Assembly: GCF_025118155.1 (NCBI RefSeq)
Contig: NW_026251387.1
Span: forward strand, 186,001-250,000
Direction: 5' to 3'
Source of the DNA: Cokeromyces recurvatus
Taxonomy: Eukaryota > Mucoromycota > Mucoromycetes > Mucorales > Mucoraceae
DNA: 64,000 bases
Each line of letters starts with the position of its first letter. The stretch's first letter is position 1. Below the pieces are notes generated by a model, which had not been told where the DNA came from, made no database searches, and was given only the letters and a program-made list of their open reading frames with translations. Of this stretch, positions 49,427-60,778 are shown in pieces. The translations under genes were made by a program, and so were the position numbers.

Positions 49427-49858
49427 AAAAAAAAAAAAAAAAAAAAAGAAGCAGATAAACGAATTAATATAATATACATATATATGTGTGTGTATTGCAT
49501 ATGATTACTTTTTAAAATATGTTCTACATTTCTTGGATCAATAGTACCTACATGTCTAGGAATACCTAAGGCAGATAACGTTCTATATCAACATTTAAGT
49601 AAGAAATAAAAATAATGATAAACAAGTCTATAATTACAATGTTAATTCATCAAGTCGTGTAAAACCTTCTAGAAGGAAATCATGAAAACGTACTAAATAT
49701 TCCAATAAAACAGGTAGATTGCCTACAAGTGGCCAACCAGGCTGTGTTTTAATGTCTGCTCGTTTTTCATCAAAGATAGCTCGATCATGATAAATACATG
49801 CTAAAACTGAAATCGTAGCCACTGTACCAGCACCAAGATAGCGAGCTAAAGAAGTCAT
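47976..49858 (-). CDS. cytochrome P450 monooxygenase (CYP86/CYP52-clan-like)
   Basis: Five exons (49858-49638, 49582-49509, 49393-49234, 49134-48227, 48139-47976) give 508 residues. An N-terminal hydrophobic anchor is followed by the proline-rich hinge 'QPGWPLVGNLP'. The I-helix is 'VIAGRDTTAQALSW', the K-helix ExxR is in 'FYEVLRHYPSVP', the PERF-like motif is 'QFRPERW', and the heme loop is 'FHAGPRVCLG' with the Cys ligand at about residue 452. It is an ER membrane heme-thiolate monooxygenase. The motif style ('NGIFNANGDEWKYQRK', 'FKFTLDSF', 'GFG') is that of the fatty-acid hydroxylase clan, so omega-oxidation of fatty acids or alkanes is a reasonable inference. A CPR partner is encoded elsewhere. 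Intron 2 and intron 4 contain long A/T homopolymers. A TATAAAAG box lies 82 nt upstream. Confidence 0.93.
48182..48218. repeat. 37-nt poly(T) in P450 intron 4
   Basis: An uninterrupted T-run, reading as poly(A) on the sense strand, sits just after the donor of the intron that splits the heme-binding loop. Confidence 0.95.
49396..49447. repeat. A30-C-A21 tract in P450 intron 2
   Basis: An A-run interrupted by one C at 49426. On the sense strand it is a poly(T) stretch directly before the acceptor, so it acts as an extreme polypyrimidine tract. Confidence 0.95.
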
Positions 49859-49939
49859 CCAATAATAATAAAAAAAGATAATTATTTTTTTTACAAAAAG
49901 AAAAATAATTATTGTTTTTTTTTAATTCTCTTTATTAGC

Positions 49940-49947
49940 CTTTTATA
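49940..49947 (-). promoter_or_regulatory. TATA box of the P450 gene
   Basis: TATAAAAG on the minus strand lies 82 nt upstream of the ATG at 49858. Confidence 0.55.
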
Positions 49948-50370
49948 TATCACTGGTAGTACATTACGTTAAATGCTGTGAGTGACATTTTCTTTTCCTC
50001 TTCTCCTCCCCACACAATTTTATTTGCCTTATCTTTTTTTTTCACATGTTATTTTAACTTGAAATAAGTTTATCACAAGATCACGTGAATAAAACATGAA
50101 CTTTTAAATCATCTTTCTTTTAGTGTATGATTTGAAAGCGGCAAAAATCGAATGAATCTGCAGAAAAATATGTCTAAATAGTACATGCACTTATTATATA
50201 ATGATAGAGACACCCTCATTTCATTGTGGTAGCTGTATAGAGCAAATTTTGATAGTCTATTATGACAAATGCAAAATTATTCTTATCTTTATTATGTGTC
50301 AGTCAATATAATAAGTATGAATATTTGAATATATATAAATATGTAAGCTTGTTGGTTAATGTCTACTTGT
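49948..50370. other. intergenic, P450 promoter side
   Basis: AT-rich sequence between the P450 TATA box and the stop of the CP2-family gene. No gene or structured RNA is seen. Confidence 0.55.
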
Positions 50371-52977
50371 TCAAAACTCAAGTATAAGCCTAATATCTCC
50401 ATTCGTTTTCATTTCCCAATTCAAAACGATCATTTCACCATCCAAGATATGCTCAGTTATAAAGGTATCTTCTATTAAAACGAATATATCTGATGTTAGT
50501 GGTTGCTTCTTTCGCCATAGCATTTCAGATATCTTTGATGGATGAATAAATAAAAGATGGGCTAGCTTTACTTTTAAATTTTCTGTTGTACATAAATCAA
50601 GAGACACTTCTCGTGGCACATGAGGGAAATCGCGAGTCCAAACATAAAACTGAAGTGCTGTTGTTGTGTCATATGTCACCACCACTTCTTTCGTTGTTCC
50701 CTTTAATTTTTGTTTTGGTGGTTGTGAAGGTTGATCTGAACTATTTCTTTTACGTTTACATGACTTGTTATTAAGAGGAATCAAATTATCTAAAGCAAGG
50801 GCCTTTGTATTATGCGGAGAGTCTATTTCGGTTAATTTACTAATAGGATTGTCTGGTTGATTCATTAACGACCATAGAGGATGTTCATTAGGTTCCACTT
50901 TTGACGTAGCTATTTATTTAAATTATACATATATTATGTAAGCAGCTAACAATAACAGCCATAGTTCTTAATATACACACTACCCATTATTTTTTCTAGC
51001 TGTTTCGTAATTTGCTTTTTATCATCCTTATTTTTTCGTTCTGCGCCCTACAAAAAAAAGTAAATTACGATCTACAAAAAAAAAAAAAAAAAAAAAAAAA
51101 ACTCCTTTTCCTCTACTATATAATATATAAATGTATACCTTGTCTCGAAATAATTTAATTTTACAATAGCATATTTCTTTATATTCATAAGCAGTGTCTG
51201 TTAATTTATGAAATGTGCCTTTATAAGAAATTGAATCGTTTGGAAGCTCTGTGTAATGAGCACAAGTTTCAACTTCAACACGCATAGGAATTCCTTTCAC
51301 ACCTTTAATTCTAGAAAAATCAGTGGATAAGCAGTTAAAACGAATATATATTTTAGCACCAAAACGACCATTCCAATCAAATGATACTTTATCGAATGAT
51401 ATAAAGCGAACATTATATACACCTGTGCATTGATGGGCATCAATATGAATAGCTCTCGCCTCCATTGAATTTTCTTGTTGATTAACCCAATATTTCCAGT
51501 AACTGTCTGCAATGCGTCGATGACTCGATTCGTGAAAGGCAATTGAAATAGTGCTTGTTACTAATGTGTTATTATTCGTCTTTGTTGTTACAGAATCTAA
51601 ATCGATCAAATAAGCTTGACCACGATTAAGATAAGTCGTTGGCTGTTCATCTAATTTCTTAGTTATAGCTGGGGTTGCTACATGCAATAAAAGAGTTAAT
51701 TTACAATGTACTTTTTTTTTCCCGTAATTTATAATGTCCTTACCATGAAGAGCAACATTGAATTGAAAAGATCTAGAAAATAATAATAATAATAATAATA
51801 ATGAAATATTTGTCAAAAAATCAAAGTTATTATTGACATCCTTGATCTATTTCTTCTCCCCACGCGCGCGCTCTCTTCATGAATATAATTTCTCTCCTTT
51901 CTCATTTATCTTTACTCCTCCCCTCCCCCTTCTCGCTTATTACTCCTTTTTTTTTTTCTTTTTTCACACTCCTCTTTTATACTCTTTTTTTCTCTCTTTT
52001 TAATTAAAAAAAAATATGTATTTATATTTACGTATTACTTGAGAATTCTTGATGCTTTACTTGTGCTTCACAAGATAGATTTATTCGTTGTCTCGGCTCA
52101 TCTTTCATCATTAAAAAATTTTGATTAATTATGGTATGATTGTAAGCTAAAGGTGGAGAAAGGAACTGCTGGTAAACAACTACATCTTTTTCTTTCTCCG
52201 AGAAAGGAGGAAGTCTAGCATAGGCACTCTTGATACGGGGGTGATGAAATTTAGTGTTATCCAGTCTTGTTGTGGTAGAAGAAGGGGAGGAGTAATGAAG
52301 AGGAGGGTAAAGATCCATGGATAGTTGTTGGTAGTATTGTGACGAAGAAGAGGTGTTAGTAGGTAGTAAGGGAGGAGGAGAAGAAGAAGAAGAAGAAGCA
52401 ATGGATAGTCTCTTATTGTTACGAAATAAAAGATCAAACGTATTTATTGATTTAGTATCTAATTGCAACTGATTATTTTTGGTAGCTTCTATGTCTAATA
52501 AAGACGCGTCAGTATTGTCAGTTGTTGCTGTAACCAATGACCAATGACTCGATGAAGGATATCCAAGCTTAGAAGAAGATGAAGCTTGCAAATGACGTTG
52601 ATGGTTATAAATATCTGAAGTAAAAATAGGATGATGATCGTCGTGACGATGATAAAGATAAGAACCTTTGCTATTTTCAAGTGTCAAATCAGTGGATACT
52701 GCATAACATTGATTTTCGCCAATCATATTAAAGTTATCTTGTGGCTGTAAATAATTAATATAATTCTTTGATGTATAGCTTAATAAAGAATAAAAGAAAA
52801 GAAGAAAATAGAAAAGTAAATAAACAAACAAACATGTTTATTTAGTCAAGGAAAAAAAAAGAAGTTTATGTAGCACATGTAATCGAATGCTTATAATACA
52901 TGTAAACAGGTTTTGTTATTATTATTATACCTTTTGTTACTTTCGAGTGAATGAAGTAAATCACTGTATGAATACAT
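50371..52977 (-). CDS. CP2/Grainyhead-family transcription factor
   Basis: Six exons (52977-52900, 52744-52032, 51772-51744, 51677-51139, 51047-50984, 50909-50371) close to 653 residues. Residues 1-263 are low-complexity (Ser, His, Asn, Gln-rich). The CP2 DNA-binding domain spans about 264-475. It contains 'SFQFNVALHGATPAI', 'TTYLNRGQAYLIDL', 'SSHRRIADSYWKYWVNQQ', 'FDWNGRFGAKIYIRFNCLST', 'GVKGIPMRVEVETC', and 'ICYCKIKLFRDKGAERK' across an intron. The C-terminal about 90 residues look like the ubiquitin-like dimerisation region of the family. Fungal relatives (such as Neurospora CSP-2) control cell-wall remodelling and conidial separation. The 5' end is the weakest part: exon 1 uses donor CAT|GTATTA, and an in-frame Met in exon 2 is an alternative start. 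A TATAAAAG box 122 nt upstream of 52977 supports the longer model. Confidence 0.85.
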
Positions 52978-53098
52978 TATTATTAGAAAAAGGAAGAAAT
53001 AGAAGTCAAGATATTCATTAACGAATAATAGTAAAAGAAGTAGCATTCTATAATTGAATCTGCAGGATTTAATAAAATGCTGAGCTATAACTTTTTCT

Positions 53099-53106
53099 CT
53101 TTTATA
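53099..53106 (-). promoter_or_regulatory. TATA box of the CP2-family gene
   Basis: TATAAAAG on the minus strand lies 122 nt upstream of the proposed ATG at 52977 and supports that start over the internal Met. Confidence 0.5.
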
Positions 53107-53199
53107 GGGACGTTTACTATGAACAAAGATTTACTTTTTTAGGTTGTACCAGCTTTTGTACTCTAAAGTATTTGTTTATATATGCAATTTTTTTTTATT

Positions 53200-53200
<1 letters not shown>

Positions 53201-53237
<37 letters not shown>
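53201..53237. repeat. 37-nt poly(T) tract
   Basis: An uninterrupted T-run in the intergenic region upstream of the CP2-family gene. Confidence 0.95.
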
Positions 53238-53238
<1 letters not shown>

Positions 53239-55479
53239 TAGAAGCATATCCATAAAAAGTGCAAGAACATACATTATAAAAGAATCAATTTTATATACAT
53301 CAAAGGTGGCAATGATAGACATTGATAAAGTTATTTTTTTTTATTTAATGTAAGAAATTACTATTAAAGGTTAGTCTATAGAAAAGGAAAACAAATGAGA
53401 CATGCGGTGATATGTTCATGTTATCTCCTTTCTTGTGTTATCTATGTTTAATGGGGCTTGAAGATTTTCTTCCCCTTAAATGACGGATAAAGAAATGGAG
53501 GTCGAGGGTATTCATTGAAGAATAGAACAGTTAAACGTGATTAACTACTTCCTCCTTATTATACAATAGAGCTATTTAAGCTATATCATCTATTAAGGTC
53601 AACTTTATAAGGAAGTATTTTAAAAATTAAGTAATACATCGAATGACATATTTTATGAATTATATTTTATATAACCTGATAATGTTGGATTGTGAAAAAA
53701 AAAAAGCATACATTAAAGTTAGAATATCATTTATTTACAATGGCGATAACGTTGAGCTACCAATACATTTTTTCATTTTATTTCTCTTTGGTTATTTATT
53801 GACGCCTGTCGAGTCCAGACTCTCTCCCTGTAAAACGTACACAGTCAATAAAGCATTCATTTTATTAGGATTTAATAAATGTAGTACGAGTTAATAAAAA
53901 AATGTCAATTATTTTTTTTTTAAAAAAAAAGATCTACTGAATATCATTTTTGATGATACTAGAATGTTCTTTCATATATACATATGTATTAATTGTATAC
54001 ATTTAAAAGAACACATTTATACTGTAAATTGAGGTCAAAACTCGTTGTATCTTTCTTCGTAAAAAAAAATTATTATATATTAAATCGTGATTGTTAACTG
54101 CTTCAGAAGATTTGGTATATGACACAATACAATTTATATTTATATTTTTGAGGAGTCATCATTCCGTACAAAAAAGGAGATGTATTCTTCTAATAATGTA
54201 ATAGAAATGGTTTAACACATGTCCTTGTGTTGATGCACAGATGTATGGGTTTGTTTGAACAAGGAAAAGTGTATAAAGACAAAAAAAAAAAAATAGCTGC
54301 CATTTTGTAGTTCGCTACTTGGACTGATTTTGCATTCTACCAGACGTAATCTCCGTAAGACCTTGCTAAAACCATTCGCAACTGCCATTAGTTCTGCATA
54401 TCTTTGCCCTGGCTGCACTGACGTTCGGCAATAGGTGCTGTGCTTTGACCAAGGCAGGTAGTAGTAGTATGTTCTAAAACCCCTGGACTTTTTGTGCTTG
54501 GGCGAATGGGATGGTGGTGACGTATTAGTCTAAATTCTGAACTATGACGTGCATTGTGATGTAGGTAAAGGTAAGTATAGTACAATCATTTGCTCATCCA
54601 CTTTCTTCTGTATAATAGTGTAGCGAAGACAGCTGGAAAAAGAAAAGCCTTGTATATATCTGATACTCACTGTAACGTCGCAATTTTCTAATGTTGAACA
54701 GACAATATTTCTGGATATATAAAGAATTGAAACCAAGAACAACAAGCTGGTATGACACTATAATCTATCTTTGTTTTTGCTATTATTGTACTAGTATATA
54801 ATATTATAGCATAACCTCAACTACCTTTTTATGAATAAAACCTTTTCTTACTTTTTGCTGTCATCCCAATCACTTGTTGATTCAATCTAGCGTTTACTGC
54901 CAACTTTACTTTTAATATAATGTAAAAAGGTATCCTACAATTATAGCACATATTAGTTTAGTATGTATCTGAGATATACCGTATGTCAGTTGTAGTAGTA
55001 TACATCTGTAACATGTATCTGTATGATAAGCATATTGAAGCAAACATTTCGAAGTAGCAATCTTACTATTTTTATTCAAATATGGTATTCATCTATCTAT
55101 GGCTACAATATAACACATCCATTTGTGTTATGTTGGTGCAGCATTTATAGAGTAATTAGAAATGAGCCTGACAAATTTAGTAATTTATTGAAGGATTTTA
55201 TCATGTCTGCATTTATTGTAATATAATCAAAAAAATAAAATTGTACTGCATCCATAGTTATATATGTATAATTGACGTCCAATATACTTGAATAGGCAGG
55301 GCAAACCTGCTAAAACTACTGATATGAATGCTGACATCAGAAACGATACGATAAAAAAAAAATCAAAAAGTTGATCAAAGTATTTGTGAAAGATGGTTAA
55401 TTTGTTTTCAGACATTTGGCCAAACTAACCCTCATACAAGTGCGTAATTTTTTTTTTTTAAACTTTTGAAATCTCTTCA
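53238..55479. other. gene-poor AT-rich region
   Basis: About 2.2 kb without a recognisable gene. A less AT-rich patch at about 54220-54640 has short minus-strand frames (for example 'QRYAELMAVANGFSKVLRRL') that could be an old element fragment, but I cannot assign it. The rest shows scattered A/T runs. Confidence 0.45.
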
Positions 55480-56520
55480 ATGATAAATACTTTTTCGAAG
55501 AATGGAATGGACAACCTTTTCAATGAGCATGGTGAAAGAGTTTATAATCCCATGAAAGGTGTCTTGACAGAAATGACAGACCCAAACATTGTACTTGAAG
55601 CAATAACTAGCTGGCTGAGCTGCAAGAGTTATTTGGCTAATAAACTTGCTGAAAAGAAATATTGTGGGTGAAAGAGGTTAAAGAAACAAATAAATAAATG
55701 AATGTAGATTACTATCAAGAAACCTCGTTTTGAAGTCGAAGCTAGGAACTCTGTTTTAAATCTGCAGACAAGATACGAGTGATTCATAGACTGGAAGGAA
55801 AAAAGATCTGGGCTATACAAATAACTGTGTGTTTATTGATAAAAGCTGGTTTCCATATAAATATGAGAAATAACTAGGCTAGATCACCAGCTGGAATTCA
55901 CGCTGTTGTTAAAACTGCAGAAACAAGAGTAACCTCTCATTCGGTTATTGAAGCCATCCATTCGTCTGTAGTGCTTTATGTTGTTTTGAAAAAGCCTCCC
56001 CCCTTCCAAACCTGAAACAGACACACATACACTGACACTGACTGACACTGTTAGCCGAAAACGAAGAAAGAGAAGAGAAAGGGATGTAGCTGAGACTAAT
56101 GACGATGAAGGAACTCAGGAGGATGACACCAGTGCAGTTGATGTAAAACCAACTCCAAAAGGTACAATAACTGCTCATTTTATTAAGTTTGTTAATGAGC
56201 TCCTTAATATTATGGATGAGGATGAATTTTTAAAGGACAGTTATTTAGTGATGGATAACGCTAGTATCCATAAGTCGAAACCAATAATTCGAAAAATCGA
56301 AGCTAGAGATTATAGAGTAATGTAACTTTCCCCTCCCCTCTCCCTTCTTTACACGCCTGAGCTAAATCCTATTGAACAGTTCTGGGCCTTAGTGAAAGGA
56401 AGAATGAAGTGTTATCGCTTGATGGTATTGATAATGCATATAATGACGTTTATTTTGGTGATCTTTATGGTGTTTGTCTTCATTCCAAAACGTCAAATTA
56501 TAAATTGCTTTAAACAAACT
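55480..56520 (+). pseudogene. decayed Tc1/mariner (IS630-type) DDE transposase
   Basis: Plus-strand blocks appear in the order of a mucoralean Tc1/mariner transposase but in shifting frames. 55480-55671 encodes 'ERVYNPMKGVLTEMTDPNIV' and 'LEAITSWLSCKSYLANK'. About 55715-55770 gives 'RNSVLNLQTRYE'. About 55824-55850 gives 'CVFIDKSWF', where the first catalytic Asp sits. About 55920-55985 gives 'TRVTSHSVIEAIHSSVVLYV'. About 56167-56285 gives 'FVNELLNIMDEDE' and 'SYLVMDNASIHKSK' (second Asp). About 56350-56408 gives 'TPELNPIEQFWALVKGRMK' (final Glu). Several stops and frame changes rule out an intact protein. Terminal inverted repeats and a TA target duplication could not be identified by eye. 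Such elements move by cut-and-paste; this copy is dead. Confidence 0.75.
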
Positions 56521-56958
56521 CCATTCTAAGCCTTTCATTGAATAAATATCTACTCATTTTAACTACAACATCAACTGAACTCTTACGAGAGCCAAAACAC
56601 TCTATGCTTCTATTAATTAAAGTATGGCTAAGCACTATGAATTAAACATAGCAGCATCTTTTCCTCCTCTTAATATGCTTTATTCATATTTGACTGACAG
56701 TTTCATTTTTCTGTGATTGACAATTGCTTTTTTTCTTTTTTGTAACCGACAATATCCACCAGCCGGACTATATATCTTATCTTTTTAATGATAAAGCCTT
56801 TTTTTTTTTATTTTTTAAGATTCCGTTTTTAAAATTACCTAATATGGATTTTATATTAAAAAAAAATCGCTCCCATTTGTATCTTGCGTTTTCTTTTTTT
56901 TTTTTTTTTTTTTCCTTTCTTTTCTGTTTCTTTCTGCACGTTTTTAATAACTCTATTA
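56521..56958. promoter_or_regulatory. 5' region of urease gene
   Basis: T-rich sequence (T-runs at 56798-56807 and about 56893-56913) lies between the mariner relic and the urease ATG. The relic ends only about 440 nt upstream, so the element inserted near the urease promoter. Confidence 0.5.
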
Positions 56959-59621
56959 ATGCGTTTAATACCAAGAGAAATAGACAAGCTTCTATTACAT
57001 CAAGGTAAAAAAAGAAAAAAGCAAAAAGAGTTATAATAGAAAGAAGAAGAAGAAAAAAAAAATATGTAACACACACACACGAATATACATATATACATAT
57101 TTATATATATCGATATTATAGTTGGTGTTCTTGCTCAAAAGAGATTAGCACGCGGTGTAAGATTAAATAGAACAGAAGCAACAGCGTTAATCGCGTCTCA
57201 ATTATTAGAGTTTATGAGAGATGGATGTTATTCAGTAGCGCAGTTAATGGATATGGGGAAACAAATGCTAGGTAGAAGACATGTTATACCAGATGTCTTT
57301 CATAACTTACATGAAGTTCAAGTGGAGGGCACTTTCCCAGATGGTAGTTATTTGGTTACCGTTCATGATCCTATTTGTACAGAGAATGGCAATTTAGAAA
57401 TGGCTCTTTATGGCTCATTTTTTCCTATTCCATCTAAAGATAAATTTCCTCCTATATCATCAGAAGAAGATTATATGGATAAGAAGAGGGCTCCTGGTGC
57501 CATCATCGTTAAGTCTGGAAAAATTGAATTAAATGCAGGTAGAAAACGATTATCGCTAGCTGTTACCAATTATGGTGATCGTCCAATCCAGGTATACAAC
57601 TATATAAATAAAAATATATGTATATTTAATAAGTAAAATAACTCTCTTTCTTTCTATCATTTCCTTTCTATCATTTCCTTTCCCCTCTTCACCCTTCCTC
57701 TCTCTCCCCCTTTTTTTTTAGATTGGATCACATTTCCATTTTATTGAAGCAAATGCAGCTTTAAATTTCAATCGTGCTTTAGCTTATGGTATGCGACTTG
57801 ATATTCCAGCAGGATCAGCAGTTCGTTTTGAACCAGGAGATTCTAAAACAGTAAATCTTGTAGAAATAGGAGGCAACAAAGTAATCACAGGCGGTAATGG
57901 TCTCGCAACAGGTCCTATTAATTTTAATCGTTTACCAGCTATCATTGATTCCCTAGTAGCTAAAGGATTTAAACATGATTCAACTGCACTTTCTCTACCA
58001 CTATCAACCGCTATTCCAACTACATTAGATAGAGACTATTATGCTGATCACTTTGGACCTACTACAGGGGATCTCGTTCGTCTTGGGGATACAGAATTAT
58101 GGGCAAGAGTGGAAAAGGATTATACAGTTTATGGCGATGAATGTAAATTTGGGGGTGGTAAAGTTTTACGAGAAGGCATGGGTCAAGCAACAGGAAGGTT
58201 GGATAAAGAAGTATTAGATTTAGTTATCACAAATGCTCTTATTATTGATTATACGGGCATTTATAAAGCAGATATTGGTATTAAGAATGGAATCATTGTT
58301 GGTATTGGTAAAGCAGGTAATCCAGATGTCATGGATGGTGTCACACCTGGCATGATCGTTGGTGCTGGTACAGAAGCATTAGCAGGTGAAGGTAAAATTT
58401 TTACTGCGGGCGCTATTGATTCTCATGTTCATTACATTTGTCCACAATTGTGTTACGAGGTAAAATATGTCCCTCCCTTTCTCTCTTCAATTAAATATAC
58501 ATACATACATACATACATGTATATATACATTATAACAATTTATATTAATATTGGCTAATTTTATTAGGCACTTTCTAGTGGTGTAACAACATTGATAGGC
58601 GGTGGTACTGGACCCAACACAGGTACAAATGCTACTACTTGTACTCCAGGTAATTTCCATATTGAGATGATGATGAAAGCGACCGATGACATTCCTATGA
58701 ATTTTGGTTTCACGGGTAAAGGAAATTGTTCAAATAAGGAAGAATTAGTTGAACATATCAAAGCAGGCTGTCTTGGTTTAAAATTACATGAAGATTGGGG
58801 GACAACGCCCACTGCTATTGATACTTGTCTTCAAGTGTGTGATGAATTAGATGTACAGGTAAATAATATAGTATGCACAAATTTATTAAAAAAAAAACAA
58901 TTATCACGGCTAACAATTACTTACTTTTCCCTCCTATCCCATTCCTTCTTTACACACACACATACACACACTTATATATTTATATATATATATAGGCTAC
59001 TATTCATACGGATACTTTAAATGAGGCAGGGTTTGTTGAATCTACCATTTCTGCGTTTAAGGGAAGAACCATTCATACATATCATAGCGAGGGTGCAGGT
59101 GGTGGACATGCTCCAGATAGTAAGTTTATTAATTATTTTTATTTTATTTTTTTTTTAAAAAAAAAATGATGTTATATTTTATATATCTAAATCATCATTT
59201 TCAGTTATCACTGTATGTGGAGAACCTAATGTACTTCCATCGTCAACCAATCCAACACGTCCATTTACAGCCAACACCTTAGATGAACATGTTGACATGC
59301 TGATGGTTTGTCATCATTTATCTAAAAAAATTCCTGAAGACGTTGCATTTGCAGAAAGTAGAATTCGAGCTGAAACAATTGCAGCAGAGGATGTATTGCA
59401 TGATATAGGTGCCATTAGTATGATCAGTTCAGATTCACAAGCCATGGGTAGAGCAGGGGAGGTTATATTACGTACTTGGAAAACAGCCAGTAAAATGAAG
59501 CAGCAGCGTGGTACCTTAAAAGAAGATAAAGATACAGAAGAAGGGGGTGATAATTTTAGAATCCGTCGTTATATTGCTAAATATACTATCAATGTGTAAG
59601 TGAAAAGATATTTACATAAAC

Positions 59622-59668
<47 letters not shown>

Positions 59669-60220
59669 AAATAAAATTCATTTTATATAGTGCTTTAGCG
59701 CATGGTATTGGGCATCTTGTAGGTTCTATTGAAGTTGGTAAAATAGCTGATTTGGTTTGTTTTACTCCAGCCTATTTTGGCTCGAAGCCTGAACTTATTT
59801 TGAAAGCGGGTGTTATTGTATGGAGTCAAATGGGTAAGGAGAGTAGTTTACTATTTATTATTATTTTATTTATTTTATTTATTTATTTTAGGTGATGCTA
59901 ATGGTTCTATTCCAACTACAGAACCTGTTATTTCAAGACCTATGTACGGATCAAACCCATCTAGTTTATCCTCTTCTTGTTTTGTTTTTGTATCACAATT
60001 GTCCCTGGATGAAGGTGTAGTCCAAGGTTATAAGCTTCGCAAGCAATTAAAAGCAGTAAAGGGGTGTCGTACAGTAAGTAAAAAAGATATGCAATTAAAT
60101 GATACTCTGCCAAAGATCACAGTGGATCCTGAGACTTATAAAGTTCAAGCTGATGGAGAAGAATGTGTATGTGATCCTGTATCCTCATTACCTCTTACTC
60201 AATCTGTATACCTATTTTAA
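56959..60220 (+). CDS. URE1: urease (single-chain, nickel-dependent)
   Basis: Eight exons (56959-57004, 57122-57591, 57722-58459, 58568-58858, 58996-59119, 59205-59595, 59691-59833, 59892-60220) give 843 residues, the normal length for fungal and plant urease. The gamma-like part opens with '[20 protein letters not shown]'. The beta-like part has '[15 protein letters not shown]'. The alpha-like catalytic part shows '[10 protein letters not shown]' (Ni ligands), '[12 protein letters not shown]' (the Lys that is carbamylated), '[10 protein letters not shown]', '[15 protein letters not shown]', '[20 protein letters not shown]' (the mobile-flap active-site His) and 'SSDSQAMGR'. Cytosolic urease splits urea to ammonia and carbamate and is active only after nickel loading by UreD/F/G-type accessory proteins, none of which is in this window. 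All motif residues are present, so the gene looks functional. Confidence 0.97.
59624..59665. repeat. 42-nt poly(A) in urease intron 6
   Basis: An uninterrupted A-run between the donor at 59596 and the acceptor at 59690 on the sense strand. Confidence 0.95.
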
Positions 60221-60370
60221 TTCTCCTTCACCTTTCTTCCTCAAATCATATTGTAGTTGAATTCAAATAAAATAAAATATTCTCAAAATTCATATAGTAG
60301 GGAAAGCTAAAAATAAAATAAAAATAAAAATAATATATAAATTTATTATAATAACGCATCTTGATACATT

Positions 60371-60403
<33 letters not shown>

Positions 60404-60411
60404 TTGTTGTC
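60371..60411. repeat. CTG/TTG trinucleotide repeat
   Basis: About 13 triplets of CTG and TTG. On the minus strand they read as a Gln run within a 64-codon frame (60484-60290), which starts 'MATSSKEIHISSLFLF'. That frame has no other support, so I list only the repeat. Confidence 0.85.
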
Positions 60412-60730
60412 CAGAAAAGATAGGCAGTTTGTCAATGAACAGGAAGAGGGAGGAGATATGAATTTCTTTTGATGAAGTCGCCATATATAAAGCAAATTAC
60501 TAAGGACATATATTTATATGATCAAACTCTTATGATGTTTGAAACACTCATCACTAGTTGCACAATTCAGAATCAAAATATAAAAGAACAATCATTATCT
60601 GAACATTATTTCACGACAAGAGTAGATAGTAGTTCATTTATCTATAAATACTATTACTGTAGTATATCAGAAATTAAGCTTGGAAATAAAGTATGTATTA
60701 ATAATAAAACAAAGAGATAGTTTTCAAACT

Positions 60731-60733
<3 letters not shown>

Positions 60734-60772
<39 letters not shown>
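60734..60772. repeat. 39-nt poly(T) tract
   Basis: An uninterrupted T-run downstream of urease, in a region without genes. Confidence 0.95.

Positions 60773-60778
<6 letters not shown>

Noticed and set aside
54212..54745. Short minus-strand frames in a less AT-rich patch that might be part of a LINE or other element.
   Set aside because: No reverse transcriptase, endonuclease or transposase motif could be read in any frame.
56724..57076. Phe/Lys-rich short frames on both strands before urease exon 2.
   Set aside because: They arise from T- and A-runs; the real coding content here is the 46-nt first urease exon at 56959-57004.
60290..60720. A 64-codon minus-strand frame with a Gln run and an 83-codon plus-strand frame beside it.
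   Set aside because: No homology, no splice or promoter support, and the length is not unusual for this base composition; kept only as a trinucleotide repeat.
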